Source of the DNA: Paragorgia papillata
Lineage: Eukaryota > Cnidaria > Anthozoa > Scleralcyonacea > Coralliidae
Direction: 5' to 3'
DNA length: 64,000 bases
NCBI GenBank assembly: GCA_035771165.1
Contig: JAWNZC010000025.1
Span: 4,852,001-4,916,000, forward strand
Position numbers and translations under genes: made by a program. This document shows, one piece after another, positions 39,922 through 61,045 of the stretch. Each line of letters starts with the position of its first letter. Positions within the stretch are counted from its first letter, which is position 1. The notes below the pieces were generated by a model. It searched no databases. It worked only from the letters and a program-made list of their open reading frames with translations, and was not told where the DNA came from.

Positions 39922-40512
39922 CAATATTATTTATTTATTGTCGATGGACGTGGGGAGTGGTTGCCCATTCTCCCGAGCCAGAGGCTCGTGTTGCAAACGC
40001 TCGACCATTAAAATAAATATAAATAAATATATTACAAGTAATAAATATGTATAACAATAACAATTATAAACTAGGTTTAACAATAATAGTTATAAAGAGC
40101 AATATAGATAATTATGAAGATCTGTTTACAATGATAGTTGTAATTCAATTACACAGTATGGTTTATAAGCACCTGTTGCATTGGCAGCCGGAAAAACTCA
40201 TTCCCTTAATTTGGGAACGAAATTCAGACATAGAAGTAGAAGATTTAGCAGCAGTTGGTAGTTGGTTCCAGATATGTGATATAATATAAATAAACGAGTT
40301 ATGCATATATAGATTATTATAAGTAGGTTGATTAACATTGAGACCGGAACTACGTAGGTTGTAAGGTGTAAGTCGAGGAGTAAAAAGATCAGAAATATAA
40401 CTTGGACCTTGCATCTTGAAACATTTAAAGAATAATATAAGTGATTGTTCAAATCTTCTCTTCTCTAGCGAGACCATATTAGCGATAGATAGACAGGTGT
40501 CGTATTTTATAG
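39922..40512 (-). mobile_element. 3' end of a non-LTR retrotransposon (LINE), truncated
   Basis: On the minus strand 40512-40163 encodes the typical tail of a CR1/L2-like ORF2: SLEKRRFEQSLILFFKCF, YNLRSSGLNV, then HIWNQLPTAAKSS (the conserved LWNSLP region) and FRSQIKG before the stop. The 3' UTR follows to about 39922 and ends in AATAAATAAATAA-like repeats. Upstream reverse transcriptase and endonuclease are missing, so it is 5'-truncated and inactive. Confidence 0.8.
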
Positions 40513-40700
40513 TGGATCCTAAATTTAATAGGACACAAGTGATAGGTTACACAAGTGACGGTTCCTATTAAATTAATTACGAGCTTACGTATTTTGAATT
40601 TTAATATCATACTCTCAAACTGCACTACAGACCCTTTTAATAAGTACAGAGTACGTCATTTTCCGCTATTAGAGACATTAGTTTGACGTTTGTTTCTTTT
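40513..40700. other. Continuation of the copy E downstream flank beyond the LINE
   Basis: CACAAGTGATAGGTTACACA, then the spacer sequence ATCATACTCTCAAACTGCAC resume after the LINE, showing that the LINE interrupted a fifth spacer copy. Confidence 0.6.
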
Positions 40701-40856
40701 ACGGCTAACGTCTAACCGCTGCCTGACGTTTGCGGTTTCAGGTACACGTTTTCGACGGCAAAAGGTCAGTTTTCACGTAAGTCATTTACGTCTACAATTT
40801 TCTGTTTGGAGTTTGCATTACCTCACGTATAAATGCTTTTGGTATACAATTTAAGT

Positions 40857-40952
40857 CTCGAAACACAGGAGAGATGAATTACAACTCTACTCACATGAGT
40901 TCCAAGCTCGACTACGGGGTCATTCCCAAGCGGTCACGCATCCAAGTACTAA
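40857..40952 (-). mobile_element. 5S rRNA-derived SINE fragment, copy 3
   Basis: Minus strand reads TAGTACTTGGATGCGTGACC and CTTGGGAATGACC, then the shared SINE body. Cut at the 5' side by the adjacent MITE. Confidence 0.65.
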
Positions 40953-40957
40953 GGGGC

Positions 40958-41284
40958 CGTCGACAAATATATTTCGTCCCCAATTGCTGACTTGTTCCGC
41001 GATTGTGTTGACCCCCCTCGCCCCCCTATCATCGCGGACCAGTGGATATCTGAAACACACGAACAAGAATGTTGACCGTGCTAACACTGCCATTTTGACA
41101 ACGGGTATAGACACATAGCATAGTAATAATTAAATAGATGTAGACTCATGGTGTATAACGAATGTTTATATTTAAATTCAGATTTCGTCCTAATTTTTCT
41201 TGTTATCGCGGATTCAAGATTACCCCCTCCCCCCCATCGCGGAACAAGTCCGCGATTGGGGACGAAATCTATTTGTAAGCCGTG
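40958..41284. mobile_element. MITE with ATTTCGTCCCCAAT inverted ends
   Basis: Left ACAAATATATTTCGTCCCC... and right end complementary, with GGAACAAGTCCGCGATT in both arms and C-rich runs inside. Confidence 0.7.
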
Positions 41285-41768
41285 ATGGTGTTAACCGGAA
41301 TGAATATAAATGCGATGGCTTAACCAAAGCCGCGTTCTATAGGTAAAGCTGATTTACTTGGAAATGCATGAGGAAATCTCTTGAACCAAGAAGAGGGACA
41401 CATTTCTTAGAAAATTTGACATGGGGGCATATTTGGGCATCGAGAACATATTCACTGAGACACTGGGCCAGGTGGGCCCTACCGCCCAGATGTCTAAACT
41501 TTCTAATAATCAGTATTATCCTCCATTCCCGATGTATTTCTGACCGGAATTTAGCCGTTTTATAGAAGAATGGCCAACGGGTTTAGAGACATTTGCATAC
41601 AATGAAACAAGCCTCAACTTGTTACACTTGTCGGAAGCGGAAAAGGGGCATCTCACGACGTCTGCTTCGTAATCGGAGCTGTTTCGAAAAGCACATTTCC
41701 GCTCAACCGACGTACACAAACATTGCGCACTTTCGACTCTAGCCACTGTTCTGTCAATATATCATATC

Positions 41769-44700
41769 ATGTCGAAACACTCAGTAATGGAGAGCGATGA
41801 TGAAGAAACAAATGAGTCAGACTTGTATTTTATTAAAAGTAAAGTTCCCACATTTAAAGTGGTTCTTTTAGGAGAACCAGGCGCTGGTAAAACCTCGTTA
41901 TTTTTACGATACAAATATGGATCGTTCCGAAAAGGTTCTACCTTGAACGGTGCTGATCGCTACCTGAAGGAATTCACAAATGATGATGGTGAGAAGGTGC
42001 AGGTATGGATATCCATGACACCAAATTACTGCTCAAATTAACTTGATAAACATTGTAAATTTGTAATTATAAACGTTTGATCTTTAAGTATGTGTATCGA
42101 AAATATTTAAGTGTTCGACTTGAGTCAATACATACGGACACAGCACTGAATTTCAGTGCTTATCCATATTAAATCCGTGGGAAGATCTCTAAGAAGGCGA
42201 CTTTCAAGATCTGTTCAAGGTTCACTTCTCTTTCATTTTCATACACACGCGCTTTCATAAATAAATATAAATAAAGCTCGGAATGCTGAGGTGTATTTAA
42301 TAATATACGAACACCTCGTTTCAACCTTGTTTTAGGCGTATTGATGTATCGGTGTTAGTTTCGTTTGTTTTTAGGGACGTAGCCAGGATTTTGAAAGGGG
42401 GGAGCCGAAATCAAAATAAATTTTTAGGGGGGTCCAGGGGCATGCTCCCCCAGGAAATTTTGAAATCGAGAGTCGCTGAAATGCCATTTCCCGACTTTTG
42501 GAGGATGATTTTACTCGGATTTTACAGACTCTAAAGGTTAAAAAACACGCAAACATCATAGATATTCAAAATGCATACACTCAGTAGATTGAATACACTG
42601 TTTACAGTTTATTTCCTGACACAATTGATATTGCGTCAGTTTTGTAGTTACATGTCTGTTGTTTTATATCAAAAGGGGGGGAGCCGCAGCTCCCCCTGGC
42701 TACATCCCTTGGTCTGCATCAAGTTACCAAAGATATGGTTGCTATGGTAACAGGTTATTTCCCAGACTTCTCTGTTTAAGGTGGCTCCCTACTGTTTTGC
42801 ATAGTGGTGGGCATCACTTTTGATATGCTGTGAGATTCAACAATCAGAACTGCAAGAATGTTCAATACTTATTAAAATGATCACAAATGTTTGGAAAAAT
42901 CTAGGACTACCATGATAAAAATAATGGAGCCACTGACAGCAGTTTATTTGTTTTTGTATTTATTCCTTAGCACTGGTATCGCTAGATTGTATAATTATAA
43001 CACCCACCCACTTTTCTGGTTTCCAGTTGATAATTTCCATCTTTATACTTTATGTTTAAACTGTTTTTAAAGAGATTATGTTTTTATTTGTGCCTGGAAA
43101 TGTAAGTTGCAAAGCAGTTCAAATATTCTGTTTGACTGAAAAAGGTTCATGCTTAAAAATCTAAGAGCTAGATATTTATTCATATATTTGTATTAAATAA
43201 AAACAGTTTGATGAATTAATTTTGCTTGAGCAATTTACACCAGTATTGTGAGAATTTTTCTTTTGAATATTTTATTTCTGTAGTCAGTCCCTGCCTTTGT
43301 ATTTATTTGGTTGATGTCACTTTTTCCTGTAAACATGTGTATATACACTTCAAAATATAGTTGCTGAGGGCTGCCAAAAATATTTAACGTAGTTTCTGAA
43401 TTATGGTTACATGGGAGGCAATTGCCCTCCCAAAATATTTGAAAAAGGAAAATTTGGGCACTTCCTGCTAGGAATTTCAGGCAATTTTGAAATGTATTGC
43501 TGTGAAATGTTCAAGAAAAATTCATAGGTTAAGCTAAGACTGAAAAATACAACTTAAAAATCAATATTTAACCCTACATTTTTTGGGCAAAAATTTCTGC
43601 ACCCCCCCCCCCCCCCCCCCCAAACAGAATTGGCCTATTCCCAACATAAACCCTTAACCTAATCTCACATGGAAAAGGGGGGTTGTTCCCATCCTCGAGC
43701 CCCAAACAATGACCCCTAATATTATTGAGACTTTATGGACCACAGTCACACGAAAGTCTTGTGGGATGCGCAGTATTAAAACAGTAATATACAAGAACAT
43801 GGGGGGCTTTCCATTTACACGGTTAGACCGGTCAGTCCGGTTAAATGGAACACGATTCGTTTGAGGCTTAGGACGGTCAGACTGGAAAATTTGGTCCTAA
43901 TCAAAAGCAAGTCCATTCTGGCCGGACTAACCGGTCAGACCTTGTCAATTGGAAAGCGCCCATGGTTATCATTATCCAAAACTTTATTGTGCAGTTTCTT
44001 AACCCTTTGTAGTCGAAGAAATTCCCCTGTGCTGAATAAATTCTCTGGTGTTTCACAGATGGAATAAATTTAATAATTAGATTAAAATTATCTGGCATTA
44101 TTAAGCATTCTAATATAGCCAAAATAATTAAATAAAATTCTAAGTTGCCAACGGACTGTGAAAGGTTAAATGAAAATACTCATGTTCTTTCACTGAAATG
44201 TTTTGACATGTTGACGTTTTCTCATTATTCTTTTAATTATTATATATATCCAGTTGTGTACTTACAGCCTTTTCTTTTTAACATTTGCTCATTATCTTTA
44301 TAAACCTAAAACCCATTGTCCGTTTTCTCGCATGCAGACTATTTTTCGTTTTTAATATGAATTTATTTTTTTACCTACTGGCATTTCTACAACTCTACTT
44401 ACATTTTTCATAGCTTCTTCTTGTCTTGTATATCAGTCTGGTTTCAAACTGTCAGTATTTGAGCTTGAAATGTGTCCATTATCAATAATTTATCCACAAT
44501 ATTGCTTCACCTTCAACGAAAATAAAATTTCCCCACGGCGCCAAAACACTTTTGAAATTTCATCTAACCGCAAGGACTGATGGGATTGCAGCTTCCCGCC
44601 TTCTTTCCATAAGCCTCTAAAGGCGAATCCCCAAGATTAGGTATCCTACTGAGAGGGTGTAAACTAGTTTTATTTCTTCTGCTAAAAGTGGTTCTAATAA

Positions 44701-45157
44701 AGTTATTATTGCTATTTTCTTGTAGATGGTTTTATGGGACACAGCAGGTATGGAGAGAATGGGTTCGTTAACGTTTCATTATTACCACGGAGCTCATGCT
44801 GTGTTGTTAGTGTATGCTTTAAATGACAAAACAACTTTTGATAGTCTTTCAACATGGTGCGACGATGCCGCAAGATATTCCCCAAAGGAAGTCAAACACT
44901 TTCTGGTAGCAACTAAGAAAGACGTTGAAAAAGACAACATTGAAGTTGCCGAAGATAGGATAAAATCTTTTTGTAAAAATAAAAGTATTACTGACAGTTA
45001 TTATACTTCTGCAAAAACTGGAGAAGGAGTTGAGGAAATGTTTCAAAAAGTGATTGCGACTCTTCGCAAGTCTGGTGACCCTTTTAAAAACGAAGAAGAT
45101 GTCTGGGCACTTGCTTTTCAAGCCAAACCGAAGAAAAAAACAAAATGCGCGTGTTAG
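41769..45157 (+). CDS. Rab-like small GTPase (two exons)
   Basis: Exons 41769-42002 and 44726-45157 (phase 0) encode 221 aa. Acidic N-terminus (MSKHSVMESDDEETNESD), P-loop GEPGAGKTS (35-43), G3 WDTAGMER (82-89), G4 TKKD (141-144, Thr instead of the usual Asn), G5 TSAKTG, and C-terminus KKKTKCAC, a Cys-x-Cys prenylation pattern. It is in the Rab family by overall pattern (YYHGAHAVLLVY) but not a subclass I can name. The intron lies at the same point before WDT as in the gene at 3394-4788. It converges on the collagen/fibrinogen-like gene with 181 bp between stop codons. The 2.7-kb intron holds several MITEs and a 20-C run. Confidence 0.88.
42374..42714. mobile_element. hAT-like MITE in the Rab-like gene intron
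   Basis: Ends GGGACGTAGCCAGGATTTTG and (reverse complement of right) GGGATGTAGCCAGGGGGAG. Contains GTCCAGGGGCATGCTCCCCC and CTGAAATGCCATTTCC, related to 7318-7689. No target duplication recognised. Confidence 0.65.
42776..42933. mobile_element. Short member of the TTAA/GGTGGCTCC MITE family
   Basis: TTAAGGTGGCTCCCTACTG at the left; AATGGAGCCACTG at the right. Related to 33988-34577. Confidence 0.55.
43602..43621. repeat. Poly-C run of 20 bases
   Basis: Uninterrupted C20 in the GTPase intron. Could form G4/i-motif DNA; its length is likely to be unreliable in assembly. Confidence 0.95.
43803..43960. mobile_element. 158-bp MITE with GGGCTTTCCATTTACA-type ends
   Basis: Left GGGCTTTCCATTTAC...CGGTTAGACCGGTCAG; right reverse complement GGCGCTTTCCAATTGAC...GGTCTGACCGGTTAG. 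Nearly all of it is inverted repeat. Confidence 0.65.
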
Positions 45158-45338
45158 TTTAATATGAAAGGGAAACTAAAAGGGGGAAATGTTCTGTTGA
45201 ATATAATTTAGTAAATGCGAATATTTGTGATGTTATAAGGGTCTATACTAACGAGAGAGAATCCCAAGCTGAAATTTAACTAACTATTGGTATAGTTTAT
45301 AATGGATACGCCCATCGGACTCGACGAGTGGCGGTGAA

Positions 45339-47828
45339 CTACTTGATATAAATAAATGCAGTCTGTGGGTAACTGCCATGTCTTTTTCCAAGCGTTCTAT
45401 AATGTAAGCTCTTGCTTGAATCGTCTTTTAATGTACATCTCTTGTTTTTGTGTCGGTGACACACCGCTACACCAATACCCAAGGCGTAGTCCTGGGGATG
45501 ACAGTTTTCTCCCTCGTCACCTCCGCTCGAATCCCCAATGCAACCAATCCGACAGACATGCGTTCCGTGGTACTCGCTTGGCGGATGTGCCATGCTACAG
45601 AGGTCACCCAGGTTTAAACCACACCATTCCTAACCATTGGTAAAACCATACAAAGGATCAGTAAAAACATTAAATACTAAAAAATATATTCCAGAAATTA
45701 CGCTCCAGAAATTACATTCCAGAAATTAATTACGAGAAATTACATTCGAGAAATTAACTACGAGAAATTAACTACGAGAAATTACATTCGAGAAATTAAT
45801 TACGAGAAATTAAATTCGAGAAATTAATTACGAGAAATTACATTCGAGATGGTTTATTCTAAATTGTTTATTCTAAATTGACACACTAATATGACACATT
45901 GAATAGAATTAGGTTCAGATTACTTACCGTTTTCAGTTTAGAAACGTCCAGTGATTTTCCGAATTTTCCCATCAGCTTCTTAAACGTGTAATGCTCCGTA
46001 GTATCTATAGCAAACTGCGTTTTAAACAATTTTGCTAGAGTCATGCCTTTATTGTGATTAAATGTGGCACAGTTTGTTCGTGGTCCGCTGAAACACGCCA
46101 TTATTGTATTGGTTATAATGTGACCCCAGCCGTAATTTTTCATGGAGCTTGTCTTTGACAAGTCCGAGGCTTCTTCTTCGTTTATTAAATCAGAGTTGGT
46201 CCATGTTGGACTGATGCCTGCGAAGTCGTTTGTATGTCCGTCAACTCTGGCTACCAGAGTCCAACCACCACGATCTGCTCCTTCAGCTTTCAACATTTCA
46301 CAATGAACCTAATTAAAAAACAACTTTATGAAATGTTTGTGTAAAAAAAGAAGGTATAAATATGGAGACTTCTCTTCACAACGATCACCCCTGATGAAGA
46401 CACTAGATCGGAGTGTTGAATCATGAACAATAACTTTTTAAGTTGCGTACAAAAAACTTTTAAGCCAGAGTAGCGTTAAACTATGTCGAACTCGGAGAAC
46501 TTTTACACACAAACTTATTAAACTTTGTCTCAAACTTATTTTATAAATTGCCATTATACCTGATAAGGTTCGTGCTCGGTAGATTTCAACCAATAAGGGC
46601 CACTGTTTAGCTGTGGATTGGCTGCAAATAGTTCTTGACACGACCATGCCGGATTGTTCACAGTACCAAGCGCTGGAACTGGTCTGCAGGACAGGAGATT
46701 GTGAATGATAGGATGGAATTAAGAAACAAATTAGCTGTGTAAGATAATAACTCTGCGCTCCCAAGTTCAACAATAACAAAGTTTCCCTATATATAGATAG
46801 CTTTATTTATGCAGGGTAACTCCATCAGCAGATCAGCTAATGATAAACTGTTCTCCCTATTTGCCTCTGCTAATTGGTATCAAGTAACCTCTATCAGGTC
46901 AAAACTGAGCTCAGCAATAGATAACGTCGTGGTATAGCCCTTCTAGTCTCATTAGAAATGCTAAAATATATAGTAATATATTTTTGTATTCCATGTCATC
47001 TTAATTCTTAAGAAAAGGAAAAATTTAATTAAAAAAAAAAATACAACGCTGTTCATACCTGGTAGGGACAACTTTAGCACATGGTGGTGAAGTTGGACAA
47101 GGAGGTGGCGATGGGCAAGGGGGAGGAGGCGGACAACCCGGACGATGTTCGTTTGACGTCCGGGCGGGACACCAACCATCTCTTCCATCTCGTCCAGGTA
47201 GACCCTGAGGACCAGGTGGTCCTGGGGGACCTGGAGGACCAGAGGGACAATAGAAGACCTACAGAAAAATAAATTACTGATCACAATGTTTATTTTATGT
47301 GTAGTAGAACGCATTTGGCTCTTCAGTTTTTATTGTTTTTGACTGGCTCAATAGCTTCTAAGAATTGCATTGTATTTTCTTTTCTTCAAACTGCATTTCC
47401 TTAAAACTTCGCCGTTACAGCCAATCAGAATTGAAAGATGTTTTCATGTATATTATTAAAAAAGCATTACAATAGTTCTGAGATAAATTGTGTTTGTCGT
47501 GCACTCAAACAAAATCTAAAGCCTTGATCTATCGAAATAGAATATCCCCTTTATATATATGCTGTATTTAAATAGAATTGTTCGATCAAGCGTGACCAGA
47601 TATATTCTATTACATTGTTGCTACATTTATTGTATATATAAACTATATAAACACAAAATAATTTTATACTTCTACCTTTGATCCATCTTTGCTATCTGGA
47701 CGTCCGTACATCGATTTCTTTTTAAACATGGAATCGCCGCCATTCACTCTCTTCTTTAAATAAACAACTGGTAACACTGACATGAGGAATACAAGAAGTC
47801 GTAATCCTTTGGCACAACCAAGCAGCAT
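45339..47828 (-). CDS. Short-collagen / fibrinogen-like domain protein, secreted or membrane-anchored
   Basis: Exons on the minus strand: 47828-47676, 47258-47059, 46683-46560, 46308-45928 and 45629-45339; all phases fit, giving 382 aa. Residues 1 to about 25 are hydrophobic (GLRLLVFLMSVLPVVYL), a signal peptide or signal anchor. About 58-79 are Gly-X-Y repeats (GPPGPPGPPGPQGLPGRDG), followed by a Cys/Pro-rich linker (PPPPPCPSPPPCP). From about 124 there is a fibrinogen-like domain: SCQELF, SGPYWLK, VHCEML, GGWTLVARVDG, then in the last exon HVCRIGCIGDSSGG and ALGIGVAVCHR. Short collagen plus fibrinogen-like heads occur in ficolin-type lectins and in cnidarian matrix proteins; lectin activity is only a guess. 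It converges with the Rab-like gene. A 15- to 16-bp tandem repeat lies in its last intron. Confidence 0.85.
45691..45850. repeat. Tandem repeat of CGAGAAATTA units
   Basis: About ten copies of variants of CGAGAAATTACATT and CGAGAAATTAACTA in the last intron of the collagen/fibrinogen-like gene. Confidence 0.85.
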
Positions 47829-48477
47829 GGCTTTGAGACGAGGTTTAGAAACTTAACAAACTTTATCGGAGTTGTTCGAAAAAGACTTGATATAATCGTT
47901 TAAATATCGCTTTCAGTGATTATAGTAAATGGTCTTTGTAATCATTGTATTTGGTACAAGTAAAATGATACAAAGCTACACGTGTATCACAACAGGTAGA
48001 ATTCTAGCTTCGTTAGAACTGGTTTACACCGCTATAACTTTGAAGTTGAGGTTTATCAATTTTAATGATAATAATATTGATTTCTTGCCATATGGAAAAC
48101 CAATCACTTTTATCTTCTTACACCATCCTGTATATAGCCAGTACGCGTTACTTTTTGGAATAACTTTACCGGTGCATGACTATAGTTACGTTTTTAATAA
48201 GGTAACTGTAACTAATTACAAAACTGAATAAGTATAACAGTATACTGACAACACTGCCTGCAGCTAATCGTGCATGACCGTGAATAACATACGTTAAATT
48301 TCTAGTTGACTATTTTGATATTCAAACACAGTCATTATATATATTACATAAACACTCGCATAACATTTATATACATTACAACCACATGCAACCAGTCGAC
48401 AATTTAAAAAAAAATATTGTTCATTCAGAAACATGTCATAGTATTAATCGTGGTAATATTTCGGCTGGACACACATC
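47829..48477. other. Upstream flank of the collagen/fibrinogen-like gene
   Basis: AT-rich. A 100-codon open frame at 47929-48231 has no recognisable motif and probably is not coding. No promoter element is clear enough to call. Confidence 0.5.
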
Positions 48478-48860
48478 CATGTAATATATCATACACGAGG
48501 AGGAGTGTTTCATCAGGATATCCAAACACCGAGACGTTTGTTGAAAACCGGGGCGAAATACTCCTCCGAGTGTATGATATAGCATCTCAAACAAATCAGT
48601 ATTTTAAGAGAAAATCAAGATGAAAGTTTGCTTAATTTATGTAATTTCTTCCTCCGATATTCAAACCACCGACACGGTACTGATTTCCTTTGTGTTTTCT
48701 TCATGAATTATTAATGAGTTTGAGATGGTAATATAAATATTTAGTCTCTGTTTTTAGGATCAACCCTTGGCTTCGCCTCGGTTTTCAACAAACGTCTCGG
48801 TGTTTGGATATCCTGATGAAACACTCCTCCTCGTGTATGATATATTACATAAACCTCGAA
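48478..48860. repeat. Inverted repeat pair (ATATCATACACGAGGAGG)
   Basis: 48484-48550 contains CACGAGGAGGAGTGTTTCAT and CCAAACACCGAGACGTTTG; the reverse complement recurs at about 48772-48850. Both arms end in GGTTTTCAAC-type sequence. Confidence 0.65.
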
Positions 48861-48942
48861 ACAAGTGTGTGAAAACAGTTTCTGCAGTGTAAAATACCAA
48901 CTTCTCAGAACATATAGTCGCGGACTATCCATTCACCATAGT

Positions 48943-49678
48943 TGCAGCGGATTCTAGTTGCAACAGTTAATTAAGACGTTTCCAGGAAAAATGTCAGACG
49001 TTGCTGGGCGGGACTTACAAGGTTCTGTCTATAAAAATATCTGCGTTGCGTGTGAATTTAATAAGAACTTTTATTATATGGCACAAGTTACTTCCGTTGA
49101 AATCGTCTGTTCTCATTGGCTGAGACGCGTCACGTGCCGGTCGATAATTTTCCGTAATCGACCGGTCGATTACGGATTTTGGCAGACATGTTGTTTGCAA
49201 CTGAACAATGAAAGAAAACCGCAAAAATTTTGTGAATTCAATAACCTGAGGACTAAATTATGTATGAGTGGGACGATCAGCAATCTGGCAGTGAGTTTTA
49301 GGATTCCGAAAGCGATGACAACAAGAGCAACAACATTGAAAACGATGAGTCTATGTCGAGGTCTATGTCAATGGCAATAGTGTGACCTCGAGCGTGTGAC
49401 AAGGTATTAAATGTAAGATGTGTTGTTTCAAAATGCCATATAATAAACCTCTTATTAACCTCGTCCGCTTGGTCATTACGGAAAAATATCAGACCTCGGT
49501 CTTTATGTACAAACCTCGCCCTATGGGCTCGGTCTGTACTGTCAAGACCTCGGTCTGATATTTTTTCCGTAATGACCGCGCTCTCGGTTAATAAAAAGTT
49601 AGTAAGCCCCGCCCAGCAATTAATTAATCAGTTGCAACGAACGCGACGTCGTTAAACGCTCAACCTGAATCCGCTGTA
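48943..49678. mobile_element. About 735-bp inverted-repeat element with a nested foldback
   Basis: Ends TGCAGCGGATTCTAGTTG and (reverse complement) TACAGCGGATTCAGGTTG; further in, TTGCTGGGCGGGACTTA faces GTAAGCCCCGCCCAGCAA. Inside, 49453-49590 is itself an inverted repeat (GTCATTACGGAAAAATATCA). No transposase frame is seen. Confidence 0.65.
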
Positions 49679-49688
49679 AACTCTTGTT

Positions 49689-50164
49689 AAAGTGCCCATG
49701 AAACGAAATTTCACTTCAGTTTTTTAAGATTGTATTTGAAAGAACACCTAAGATAATGTAAAATGGCTTTTACATACCTTTCAAATCTTATCCCATTCTT
49801 GAGTTATTAGCTGTGCAATTTGAGCAATGACTTCACACGTTGCATGTGGGAGAAAAAGGAAAATCGCTCATATCTCTGGATTGGTTTGAATAAACTGAAT
49901 CAAACGTAGAAAATTCGCCTTGGGATATGGTCTGGTTACATCTGCAATGTGTGGTGTCGTGTAGTTAAACCAATCCAAAGATATGAGCGATTTTCCGTTT
50001 TCTCCCACATACAACGTGTGACGTCATTGCTCAAATAGCACAGCCAATAACTCAAGAATGGGATAAGATTTGAAAGGCATGTAAAAGCCATTTTTCATTA
50101 TCTTAGGTGTTCTTTATAATACAATCTTAAAAAACTGAAGTGAAATTTCGTTTCATAGGCACTT
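49689..50164. mobile_element. 476-bp long foldback MITE
   Basis: Two arms of about 200 bp: AAAGTGCCCATGAAACGAAA through GAGCGATTTTCC and its near-exact reverse complement ending TTTCGTTTCATAGGCACTT. It ends just 42 bp past the SPG7 stop codon, so SPG7 transcripts probably run into it. Confidence 0.8.
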
Positions 50165-50205
50165 TGAGCTACTAGGCTATACTATTCTACAAACCATTTT
50201 TGCAT

Positions 50206-59820
<9,615 letters not shown>

Positions 59821-60057
59821 TTTGCACTTGGAAAATTATACCTATTAAAACGTAAAATTAGTCGTCACCATTTTACCAAGAACATCAAGTTTTATATCTG
59901 ACAAAAATTATTAAAGTCAGCCATATTTGTTTTGAGAAAACATTGGCACCCCAACCCCCGGGGTCCCCAGTAATGTTCCCCCAGGGACAAATTTCCTATG
60001 AGAAATATGTGTTCTTGTTTCCTGAATATATGCATGTTTGCAAAGAATTATGGGAAG

Positions 60058-60215
60058 AGTGACGCCAGGGTAACAAGCTTACAAGGCATTGTGGTCTAAC
60101 CATGGTAACATGCTCACAAGGCATTGTGGTCTAGCCAGGACAAGCTCACAATGCATTGTGGTCTATTCTGGGTAACAAGCTAACAATACATTGTGGTCTA
60201 CCCAGAGTAACAAGC
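60058..60215. repeat. Minisatellite, about 37-bp unit
   Basis: Four copies with core GCATTGTGGTCTA and GGTAACAAGCT. Confidence 0.8.
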
Positions 60216-60349
60216 TCATTAGTACAATCAACCAAAAAGATAATTGTGTTGTATGAAGACATAACGCGGTGAATTTGTTTTTAAAATATTTTTGTGGCAA
60301 CAGTGGCAGTAAATTGCAGTCATTTGCAACTCATTTTTTACCCAAATTA

Positions 60350-60477
60350 GTTCGCAAGTTCGTTGGGTCGTAGTTCGTTTTGAACTACGCATTTGATTGG
60401 TTGCTTGGTTCCCAGCAACCAATCAAATGCGTAGTTCAAAACGAACTTTGAACTTCCGAACGAACTTCCCGAAAACA
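60350..60477. repeat. Inverted repeat centred near 60414
   Basis: Arms contain AACTACGCATTTGATTGGTT and its reverse complement, preceded by GCAAGTTCG-type sequence. Confidence 0.7.
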
Positions 60478-61045
60478 TTTGGGTGAAAAATGAATTGAAA
60501 ATGACTGTAACTATATTTATACTGGATTAAAGAAATACCAAATGATACCGAACTCATTAATAAAACATCAATTCTGTATCAAATTTACAGGCACGGTAAC
60601 GTTTTGTTAAACGTTTTAGAAGCAATTTACAAAATTCGTGTCCGTTCTGTATCTGTATACTCCGTCACTCCGAGTCTCCGATACAGAACGGCCACTCATT
60701 TTGTAAATAGTACTTAGTGTATGAATGTACGATACATAATAATTCAGCACCAGCTAGCTTTAATACACGTTTTACAAAATTATCATCATTTCCTTTACGT
60801 AGCCACCACATAATTTCCACATTCTATACTTTCCGCATGAATTCCAGGCACCTGAACATAACTGTCTGAGTAAAATAGCTTGAAGAACGTTTACATTTAA
60901 TTAAAAAATTCTAGCGTTTGGAAAATCAGGGCATGCTGTGTAGACCCAACACTACCTGTTAATCAAAAGGATTTGACAACACCTGCTATATATCCCAATT
61001 TTGTTTTGTACTAGTATTATTGAAGCTTCACGGCTTATAATTGAT

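Larger units (their letters stand above)
59821..61045. other. Intergenic between SPG7 and the next gene (divergent)
   Basis: Holds a minisatellite at 60058-60215 (four copies of ACAAGCTCACAAGGCATTGT plus GGTCTA) and an inverted repeat at about 60350-60477 (ATTTGATTGGTTGCTTGG against CAGCAACCAATCAAAT with GTAGTTCGTTTTGAACTAC nearby). A TATATAT at 60986-60992 lies some 55 bp before the next ATG. No gene seen. Confidence 0.6.

Noticed and set aside
47929..48231. 100-codon open frame upstream of the collagen/fibrinogen-like gene
   Set aside because: AT-rich, no recognisable family, no splice partners, and composition matches the surrounding non-coding DNA.
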